Assembly: GCA_965661005.1 (NCBI GenBank)
Contig: CBFICB010000002.1
Span: forward strand, 186,001-250,000
Length of the DNA: 64,000 bases
Reading direction: 5' to 3'
Source: UBA5109 sp965661005
Lineage (GTDB): Bacteria; Pseudomonadota; Gammaproteobacteria; Pseudomonadales; Pseudohongiellaceae
The position numbers and the translations under genes were made by a program. The notes under the pieces were generated by a model, which saw nothing but the letters and a program-made list of their open reading frames with translations, did not search any database and was not told the origin of the DNA. Positions 53,601-61,292 of this stretch are shown here, in pieces (positions within the stretch are counted from its first letter, which is position 1; each line of letters starts with the position of its first letter).

Positions 53601-53632
53601 AAAAAAAGCCCTCTCTTGGAGGGCTTTTTTTA
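53601..53632. terminator. Bidirectional terminator between PQQ gene and fusA
   Basis: The stem GCCCTC/GAGGGC with a five-base loop has an A run before it and a T run after it. It can end the rightward PQQ dehydrogenase transcript and the leftward str operon. Confidence 0.88.
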
Positions 53633-53681
53633 TTACGGGATTTATTTAAGAACTATAGTTGGAGTTGGTTTGTTCTTACGA

Positions 53682-55772
53682 TTAACCTTTCATAACTGCT
53701 TCAGCAACATTACCAGGCACTTCAGCATACTTGGTAAATTCCATTACATAGGTTGCTCGCCCCTGTGTGGCAGAGCGTAAGTCAGTAGAATAACCAAACA
53801 TCTCTGCCAGTGGGACTTCAGCATCGATGACTTTACCAGCTGCAGTATCTTCCATTCCTTGAACAATTCCACGACGACGGTTCAGGTCTCCCATCACATC
53901 GCCCATGTATTCTTCAGGAGTGACCACTTCAACTTTCATGACAGGTTCAAGTAAAGCTGCATCGGCTTCCAGAGCTCCTTTTTTAAGAGCCATAGAACCA
54001 GCTATTTTAAAGGCCATTTCAGAAGAGTCGACATCATGGAAAGATCCATCATAAAGAGTCACTTTCATGGCTAGCAATGGATAACCAGCTAAACATCCGT
54101 TTTTCATTTGCTCCTGAACACCTTTATCAACCGCTGGAATATATTCACGAGGAATAGTTCCGCCTACAATTTCATTGACAAATTCGTATTCTGAATCAGC
54201 TGGCAATGGCTCCAGTTTAAGCCAGACATGGCCATACTGACCACGACCACCAGATTGTTTAACGTGTTTTCCTTCCACTTCAACAGTTTTACGAATGGTC
54301 TCACGATAAGCAACTTGTGGTTTACCAATATTTGCTTCGACATTAAACTCACGACGCATGCGGTCAACAAGTACATCCAAGTGTAATTCACCCATACCGG
54401 AAATAATTGTTTGCCCTGATTCTTCGTCAGTTTCGACTCGAAAAGAAGGATCCTCTTGAGCCAGTTTACCTAAAGCGATACCCATTTTTTCCTGGTCGGC
54501 CTTGGTTTTTGGTTCAACCGCTACTGAAATTACCGGCTCAGGAAAATCCATTTTTTCCAGAGTAATTTGCTTATCTTCTGAACACAGCGTTTCACCCGTA
54601 GTGACGTCTTTTAGACCAATTGCTGCGGCAATATCACCAGCCAGTACTTCTTTAATCTCTTCACGTGAATTGGCGTGCATTTGCACCATACGGCCAACAC
54701 GTTCTTTTTTGTGTTTTAAGGGGTTGTATACAGAATCACCTGATTTCAGGGTCCCGGAATACACGCGGAAGAATGTCAAGGTTCCAACAAATGGATCTGT
54801 TGCAATTTTAAATGCTAATGCAGCAAAAGGAGCATTATCATCGGCTTCTCGCGATTCTACTGTTTCTTCATCTTCCAAAACACCTTGAATGGCTTTAACT
54901 TCTGTCGGTGAAGGTAAATATTCAATAACGGCATCCAAAACAGCCTGTACACCTTTATTTTTAAAAGCAGAACCACACAAGGTTGGAACGATCTCATTCG
55001 CCAGAGTACGAGTACGCAGACCTAATTTGATTTCATCCTCAGTTAAAGTTTCGCCTTCAAGATATTTATCCATCAATTCTTCATTGGCTTCAGCAGCAGC
55101 TTCAACCATTTGCTCACGCCACTTTTCCGCTTCTTCTTTCATATCTTCTGGGATTTCAGCGTAATCAAAGGTCACACCTTGATCATCTTCATTCCAGCGA
55201 ATCTCTTTCATTTTTACGAGGTCGATCACACCTTTAAATTCATCTTCTGCACCAATAGCTAATTGAATAGGAACAGGATTTGCACCCAGCCTATCTTTCA
55301 TCTGTTGTACAACTTTTAAAAAGTCCGCACCTGCTCGGTCCATCTTATTCACAAAGACCATACGTGGGACTTCATAACGATTCCCCTGACGCCAAACGGT
55401 TTCAGTTTGTGGCTGAACACCAGAGCTGGCACAAAGGACCACTACAGCGCCATCAAGCACACGTAAGGAACGCTCAACTTCAATAGTAAAGTCAACGTGT
55501 CCTGGAGTATCAATGATATTAATGCGGTATTCATCGAACTGTTGGTCCATTCCCTGCCAGAAACAAGTTGTCGCGGCAGAAGTAATGGTAATTCCACGCT
55601 CCTGCTCTTGCTCCATCCAGTCCATTGTTGCAGCACCATCATGAACCTCACCAATTTTGTGAGAAATACCAGTATAAAAAAGCACACGCTCAGTCGTCGT
55701 GGTTTTTCCGGCATCTACGTGAGCAACGATACCAATATTACGATAGCGATTGATGGGGGTTTTTCTAGCCAC
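53682..55772 (-). CDS. fusA: Elongation factor G
   Basis: A 696-residue translocation GTPase. GTP-binding motifs AHVDAGKTTTTERVL, DTPGHVDF and NKMDRAGAD are present, followed by domains II to V (SGMGELHLDVLVDRMRREF in domain III). Length matches the family. It is the third gene of the str operon after rpsL and rpsG. The tuf gene that commonly follows is absent; the next gene is the convergent PQQ dehydrogenase. Confidence 0.98.
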   Translation of the reverse strand: MARKTPINRYRNIGIVAHVDAGKTTTTERVLFYTGISHKIGEVHDGAATMDWMEQEQERGITITSAATTCFWQGMDQQFDEYRINIIDTPGHVDFTIEVERSLRVLDGAVVVLCASSGVQPQTETVWRQGNRYEVPRMVFVNKMDRAGADFLKVVQQMKDRLGANPVPIQLAIGAEDEFKGVIDLVKMKEIRWNEDDQGVTFDYAEIPEDMKEEAEKWREQMVEAAAEANEELMDKYLEGETLTEDEIKLGLRTRTLANEIVPTLCGSAFKNKGVQAVLDAVIEYLPSPTEVKAIQGVLEDEETVESREADDNAPFAALAFKIATDPFVGTLTFFRVYSGTLKSGDSVYNPLKHKKERVGRMVQMHANSREEIKEVLAGDIAAAIGLKDVTTGETLCSEDKQITLEKMDFPEPVISVAVEPKTKADQEKMGIALGKLAQEDPSFRVETDEESGQTIISGMGELHLDVLVDRMRREFNVEANIGKPQVAYRETIRKTVEVEGKHVKQSGGRGQYGHVWLKLEPLPADSEYEFVNEIVGGTIPREYIPAVDKGVQEQMKNGCLAGYPLLAMKVTLYDGSFHDVDSSEMAFKIAGSMALKKGALEADAALLEPVMKVEVVTPEEYMGDVMGDLNRRRGIVQGMEDTAAGKVIDAEVPLAEMFGYSTDLRSATQGRATYVMEFTKYAEVPGNVAEAVMKG

Positions 55773-55812
55773 AGTCTAGACCTCAATTATTAAGTTGATT
55801 ACAAAAAATATT

Positions 55813-56283
55813 TTAGAAACGGTAATGCGAGAAGGCTTTATTAGCTTCAGCCATACGATGAACATCTTCACGTTTTTTCACTGCGCTACCACGCCCTTGT
55901 GAAGCATCCATAATCTCACCGGCAAGTCGAAGTGCCATTGATTTTTCACCACGCTTACGTGAATGTTCTACCAACCAGCGCATTGCTAATGCATTTCGGC
56001 GTTCTGGACGCACCTCAACAGGCACCTGATAAGTAGCACCACCGACTCGGCGTGATTTTACTTCGACCAGGGGAGCAATATTATCTAAAGCAGTTTCAAA
56101 TGTTTCTAGCGCTTCAGCTTCCGCTTTTTCAGCAACAACATCCAAGGCACCATAAACAATTTTTTCAGCAACAGACTTCTTACCATCAACCATCACATGG
56201 TTCATGAATTTAGCAAGAATTTTATTACCGAATTTTGGATCAGGCAGAACTTCGCGCTTGGCGACAACTCGTCTTCTAGGCAT
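55813..56283 (-). CDS. rpsG: 30S ribosomal protein S7
   Basis: A 156-residue head-assembly protein. MPRRRVVAKREVLPDPKFG, VGGATYQVPVEVRPERR and ALRLAGEIMDASQGRGSAVK are typical. In E. coli S7 represses the str operon between rpsL and rpsG; here the 86-nt spacer between rpsL and rpsG could serve this. Confidence 0.98.
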   Translation of the reverse strand: MPRRRVVAKREVLPDPKFGNKILAKFMNHVMVDGKKSVAEKIVYGALDVVAEKAEAEALETFETALDNIAPLVEVKSRRVGGATYQVPVEVRPERRNALAMRWLVEHSRKRGEKSMALRLAGEIMDASQGRGSAVKKREDVHRMAEANKAFSHYRF

Positions 56284-56369
56284 GCTTTCCTCTCTTCAGG
56301 TTATCCAGGATAAGAATACTGTTCTTACCTGGCCTTACTGTTATAAGTTTATGTTATTTAATTATAACT

Positions 56370-56744
56370 CTAAGATTTAGGTCGCTTGGTTCCATATTTG
56401 GAACGACCCTGTTTACGATCAGCAACACCCGAAGTATCCAGGCTGCCTCGAACGGTGTGGTAACGCACACCAGGTAAATCTTTTACCCTGCCGCCTCTAA
56501 TCAAAACCACAGAGTGTTCCTGTAGATTATGACCTTCACCACCAATATAAGAGGTGACTTCATAGGCATTGGTTAGGCGTACACGACATACTTTACGTAG
56601 TGCTGAGTTTGGTTTTTTAGGCGTAGTTGTATAAACACGAGTACACACACCTCGACGCTGAGGGCAGCCTTGAAGGGCTGGCACGTCACTTTTTTCAATT
56701 TTACTTCTTCTAGGCTTTCTAACCAATTGGTTAACAGTTGCCAT
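56370..56744 (-). CDS. rpsL: 30S ribosomal protein S12
   Basis: A 124-residue decoding-centre protein. TTPKKPNSALRKVCRVRL and GGRVKDLPGVRYHTVRG carry lysines at the two positions where streptomycin-resistance changes occur, so the allele looks wild type. It opens the str operon behind a strong promoter (56858-56886). Confidence 0.98.
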   Translation of the reverse strand: MATVNQLVRKPRRSKIEKSDVPALQGCPQRRGVCTRVYTTTPKKPNSALRKVCRVRLTNAYEVTSYIGGEGHNLQEHSVVLIRGGRVKDLPGVRYHTVRGSLDTSGVADRKQGRSKYGTKRPKS

Positions 56745-56857
56745 TCATAACTCCTGCACTATTTAACTCGATAACTAATAACGCGATAAGCTTCACATCA
56801 TTAAAAAATTGTCTTCTACTATTAGGTCTTTTTCATCTATCTATACAAAGAGGCGCG

Positions 56858-56886
56858 ATTTTAAAGAGCCGCACCCCTATAGTCAA
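56858..56886 (-). promoter_or_regulatory. Sigma-70 promoter of the str operon
   Basis: On the minus strand TTGACT (56881-56886) and TAAAAT (56858-56863) are 17 nt apart, in the 257-nt gap between rpoC and rpsL. The rpsL leader would be about 105 nt. Confidence 0.8.
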
Positions 56887-57001
56887 CTGTAGATAGTTAT
56901 CTGTAGCAACAAAATCGTTCTACACCTTTCCTCTTTAACTGCTTTAGTGGGAGCCAATGATTGCACTCCCTCTATTGAGTAGCAGGTATATTGGAAGCTA
57001 A

Positions 57002-60000
57002 TTAATCTTCAGCTGCTTCAGATGCTGAGGCAACTTCAGAATTCAATGCTTCACTCAAGGCCGCTTCAACTTCACTGGCTGATACAGTATCTGACTCTTG
57101 CTCAGCATTACGCTTAGCTAAAGCTTGTAGTCTTCGATTTTCATGATAAGTCAGACCGGTACCGGCTGGAATTAAACGTCCAACGACTACGTTTTCTTTC
57201 AAACCATGTAAATAATCCTGTTTACCAGTAACCGCTGCTTCTGTAAGAACTCGTGTGGTTTCCTGGAATGAAGCCGCGGAAATGAAGGACTCTGTTGCTA
57301 AAGAAGCTTTTGTTATACCTAATAACACACGCTCAAATTTAGCAGGTTGCTTACCCTCTTCTCGTAGCTTGGCATTCTGGGTTCGCACATTGATGTATTC
57401 AACCTGTTCACCTTTAATGAAAGAAGAGTCTCCCATCTCAATAATTTCGGCTTTACGTAACATCTGACGAACAATCACTTCAATATGCTTATCGTTGATA
57501 CGTACACCTTGAAGACGGTATACATCTTGCACTTCGTTAACAATATAGTTAGCCAATGCTTCAACGCCTTTGAGACGTAAAATATCATGAGGAGTTGGTG
57601 GACCATCTGAAACAATCTCCCCCTTCTCAATAAATTCACCTTCAAACACTGTCATTTGACGCCATTTAGGAATCAAAACTTCATAATGATCACTACCATC
57701 AGTTGGTGTTATTACTAGACGACGCTTACCTTTGGTTTCTTTACCGAAACTTACCGTACCGGAAATTTCAGCCAGAATTGCAGGCTCTTTTGGTTTACGA
57801 GCTTCAAATAAGTCCGCTACTCGAGGCAGACCACCTGTAATATCACGAGTTTTTGAACCTTCCTGTGGAATACGAGCGATTACGTCACCAATATTAACTT
57901 TAATGCCATCTTCAACACCGACAATAGCTTTTGCCGGTAAGAAGTAATGCGCAGGAACATTGGTTCCAGGCAAGGTTAATTGCTTACCTTTACCATCCAG
58001 CAAGGTGATAGCAGGACGCAGATCCTTCCCTGCCGAAGGTCTTTCAGCCGTATCCATTACAGAAATACTGGACAAACCGGTAATCTCATCAGTTTGATGA
58101 CTCACACTAAGCCCTTCTTCCATGCCATCGAATTTCACTTTACCAGCAACTTCAACAACAATTGGGTGAGTATGTGGATCCCAACTAGCAACTACCTGAC
58201 CAATTTCAACTTCAGATTTATCTTCACCATTAATAATAGCGCCATAAGGAAGCTTGTAACGCTCACGCTCACGGCCATGGGTATCATCAACGCTTAACTC
58301 CCCTGAACGAGAAACTACAACCAGCTCACCACTCACTTTCTTCACAGTTTTCATATTGTGCAGATGGATGGTACCGGTGGTTTTTACTTGAACACTGTCA
58401 GCAGCTGTCGCTCTTGAAGCCGCTCCACCAATATGGAAAGTACGCATGGTCAACTGAGTACCAGGTTCACCGATCGACTGAGCAGCAACGACACCTACGG
58501 CCTCACCAATGTTGGCAAGATGACCACGACCCAGATCACGACCATAACAAAGTCGGCAAATACCTTGCTCAGCTTCACAGGTAATAGCAGAACGTACGAT
58601 AACTTCATCAATACTATTGGTTTCCAATGTATCAATCATTTTTTCGTCGATCAGAGTACCGGCAGTCATGACTGTTTCGCCATCACCATTAACCACATCC
58701 TGAGCCACTACACGGCCCAACACACGTTCACCTAGCGGGGCGATGATGTCACCACCTTCAATGACCGGCGTCATAACTAATCCAGTAACAGTTCCGCAGT
58801 CTGCTTCCTTAATAACCAGGTCTTGAGAAATATCGACCAGGCGGCGGGTTAAGTAACCAGAGTTAGCTGTTTTCAGTGCTGTATCGGCTAGACCTTTACG
58901 CGCACCATGTGTAGAAATAAAGTACTGCAAAATATTCAAACCTTCTCTGAAGTTTGCAGTAATGGGTGTTTCAATAATCGAACCATCCGGCTTAGCCATC
59001 AAACCACGCATACCAGCTAACTGACGAATCTGTGCAGGGGAACCCCTGGCTCCTGAGTCAGCATAGATATATACGGAATTGAAAGATTCCTGATCTTCTT
59101 CTTCGCCATCTCGGTTAACTACTTTTTCAGTAGAAAGACCATCCATCATGGATTTTGCCACCTGATCATTGGCACGTGACCAAATATCGATGACCTTGTT
59201 ATATTTCTCGCCCTGTGTAACCAGACCAGAAGAAAACTGGGACTCAATCTCTGCGACTTCACTTTCAGCTTTAGCAATCAAGGTTGCCTTTTCGTCAGGA
59301 ATGACAAAATCATTCACGCCGATTGAAGAACCAGAATAAGTGGAATATTTATATCCCATGTACATTAACTGGTCAGCAAATATGACCGTCTCTTTCAAAC
59401 CAACATTTCGGTAACAGGTGTTTATAATGTTGGAAATCTGTTTCTTCGCCATTTTCTGATTAACGAGTGAAAAAGGTAGACCATCAGGAACAATGTCAAA
59501 CAGAAGAACGCGTCCAACTGTGGTTTCTTCAATTGAGGTTTTCTCTACCGCTTCACCATTATCATCAAACAATACTTCTCTTAGACGAACTTTAATTCTC
59601 GCTTGTAAATGCACATTCTTGGAACTATAGGCTTTCAACACTTCATTAGTGTTGGAAAAGACCATTCCTTCACCTTGTGCATTTATGCGTGATCGGGTCA
59701 TGTAATAAAGACCTAACACCACATCCTGTGAAGGCACAATAATGGGTTCCCCGGATGCTGGTGACAGGATGTTATTGGTAGACATCATTAAAGAACGCGC
59801 TTCTAACTGTGCTTCAAGTGTCAGAGGAATATGCACAGCCATCTGGTCACCATCGAAGTCAGCGTTATAAGCCGCACAAACTAAAGGATGCAATTGAATT
59901 GCCTTACCTTCAATTAATACAGGCTCAAATGCCTGGATGCCTAATCGATGAAGTGTTGGAGCACGATTCAATAGAATAGGATGCTCACGAATAACCTCTG

Positions 60001-61237
60001 CGAGGATATCCCAAACATCAGCAGTTTCTTTTTCTACCATTTTCTTGGCGGCTTTAATTGTTGTGGCGGCACCACGTAAAATTAATTTACCCAAAATAAA
60101 TGGTTTAAAAAGTTCCAAAGCCATTTTTTTAGGTAGACCAGCTTGATGCAGTTTTAGAGTAGGCCCAACCACGATAACGGAACGACCTGAATAATCTACA
60201 CGCTTTCCAAGCAGGTTTTGGCGGAAACGGCCTTGCTTGCCTTTAATCATATCGGCAAGAGATTTTAATGGACGCTTGTTTGAACCGGTAATAGCTCTAC
60301 CACGACGACCATTATCCAGTAGCGCGTCTACAGATTCCTGCAACATTCTTTTCTCATTACGTACAATGATATCTGGTGCATTCAAGTCTAGGAGTCGTTT
60401 CAATCGATTATTACGATTAATGACTCGGCGATATAAATCATTCAGATCTGATGTAGCAAATCGGCCACCATCCAGGGGCACTAAAGGACGTAAATCAGGT
60501 GGCAAAACGGGTAATACCGATAACACCATCCACTCAGGCTTATTGCCAGAGTTAATAAAGCCATCCAAAAGCTTGAGGCGTTTGGACAGCTTTTTCAGTT
60601 TGGTTTCACTATTGGTATTTGGGATTTCTTCACGCAGGGCGTTGGCTTCATCATTGATATCCAAATCTGTCATCAGATCTTCAATCGCTTCAGCCCCCAT
60701 TTTTGCCTGAAAATCATCCCCAAATTCTTCCAGGGAATCATAGTATTGTTCATCATTTAATAATTGGCCACGCTCCAGAGTCGTCATACCCGGATCAGTA
60801 ACCACAAATGATTCAAAATACAAAATACGCTCAATATCCCGCAAGGTCATATCTAGCAGCAAACCAATACGCGATGGTAATGATTTCAAAAACCAGATAT
60901 GCGCAACTGGACTGGCAAGCTCAATATGCCCCATACGTTCACGGCGTACTTTGGAAAGAGCTACTTCAACGCCACATTTCTCACAGATCACACCTCTGTG
61001 CTTCAGGCGTTTGTATTTTCCACACAAACACTCATAGTCTTTAACTGGGCCAAAAATTTTGGCACAGAACAAGCCTTCTCTCTCAGGCTTGAAAGTACGA
61101 TAGTTAATGGTCTCAGGTTTTTTCACTTCACCAAATGACCAGGAACGAATTAATTGTGGCGACGCCAAACCAATTCGAATCGAATCAAAGTCTTTAGCTT
61201 GTGATTGTGACTTTAATAAACCTAATAGGTCTCTCAT
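57002..61237 (-). CDS. rpoC: RNA polymerase beta' subunit
   Basis: A 1411-residue catalytic subunit, close to the 1407 of E. coli. The N-terminal zinc ribbon (C70 region: CLCGKYKRLKHRG with CEKCGVEV) is present, as is the catalytic magnesium loop NADFDGDQMAVH near residue 460, and the trigger-loop region (TMRTFHIGGAA). The second zinc site (CEAEQGICRLCYG) lies near residue 890. It follows rpoB by 55 nt, the normal operon spacing. Confidence 0.99.
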   Translation of the reverse strand: MRDLLGLLKSQSQAKDFDSIRIGLASPQLIRSWSFGEVKKPETINYRTFKPEREGLFCAKIFGPVKDYECLCGKYKRLKHRGVICEKCGVEVALSKVRRERMGHIELASPVAHIWFLKSLPSRIGLLLDMTLRDIERILYFESFVVTDPGMTTLERGQLLNDEQYYDSLEEFGDDFQAKMGAEAIEDLMTDLDINDEANALREEIPNTNSETKLKKLSKRLKLLDGFINSGNKPEWMVLSVLPVLPPDLRPLVPLDGGRFATSDLNDLYRRVINRNNRLKRLLDLNAPDIIVRNEKRMLQESVDALLDNGRRGRAITGSNKRPLKSLADMIKGKQGRFRQNLLGKRVDYSGRSVIVVGPTLKLHQAGLPKKMALELFKPFILGKLILRGAATTIKAAKKMVEKETADVWDILAEVIREHPILLNRAPTLHRLGIQAFEPVLIEGKAIQLHPLVCAAYNADFDGDQMAVHIPLTLEAQLEARSLMMSTNNILSPASGEPIIVPSQDVVLGLYYMTRSRINAQGEGMVFSNTNEVLKAYSSKNVHLQARIKVRLREVLFDDNGEAVEKTSIEETTVGRVLLFDIVPDGLPFSLVNQKMAKKQISNIINTCYRNVGLKETVIFADQLMYMGYKYSTYSGSSIGVNDFVIPDEKATLIAKAESEVAEIESQFSSGLVTQGEKYNKVIDIWSRANDQVAKSMMDGLSTEKVVNRDGEEEDQESFNSVYIYADSGARGSPAQIRQLAGMRGLMAKPDGSIIETPITANFREGLNILQYFISTHGARKGLADTALKTANSGYLTRRLVDISQDLVIKEADCGTVTGLVMTPVIEGGDIIAPLGERVLGRVVAQDVVNGDGETVMTAGTLIDEKMIDTLETNSIDEVIVRSAITCEAEQGICRLCYGRDLGRGHLANIGEAVGVVAAQSIGEPGTQLTMRTFHIGGAASRATAADSVQVKTTGTIHLHNMKTVKKVSGELVVVSRSGELSVDDTHGRERERYKLPYGAIINGEDKSEVEIGQVVASWDPHTHPIVVEVAGKVKFDGMEEGLSVSHQTDEITGLSSISVMDTAERPSAGKDLRPAITLLDGKGKQLTLPGTNVPAHYFLPAKAIVGVEDGIKVNIGDVIARIPQEGSKTRDITGGLPRVADLFEARKPKEPAILAEISGTVSFGKETKGKRRLVITPTDGSDHYEVLIPKWRQMTVFEGEFIEKGEIVSDGPPTPHDILRLKGVEALANYIVNEVQDVYRLQGVRINDKHIEVIVRQMLRKAEIIEMGDSSFIKGEQVEYINVRTQNAKLREEGKQPAKFERVLLGITKASLATESFISAASFQETTRVLTEAAVTGKQDYLHGLKENVVVGRLIPAGTGLTYHENRRLQALAKRNAEQESDTVSASEVEAALSEALNSEVASASEAAED

Positions 61238-61292
61238 TCTCGTCCTCCGCCTGCTGTTATTATCTTAATAACCAGTCAGGAAAAAATTGGTT

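Noticed and set aside
60237..60710. A 157-codon open frame on the plus strand
   Set aside because: It is antisense to rpoC, and its Ser/Arg/Leu-rich translation is a reading shadow of conserved rpoC codons.
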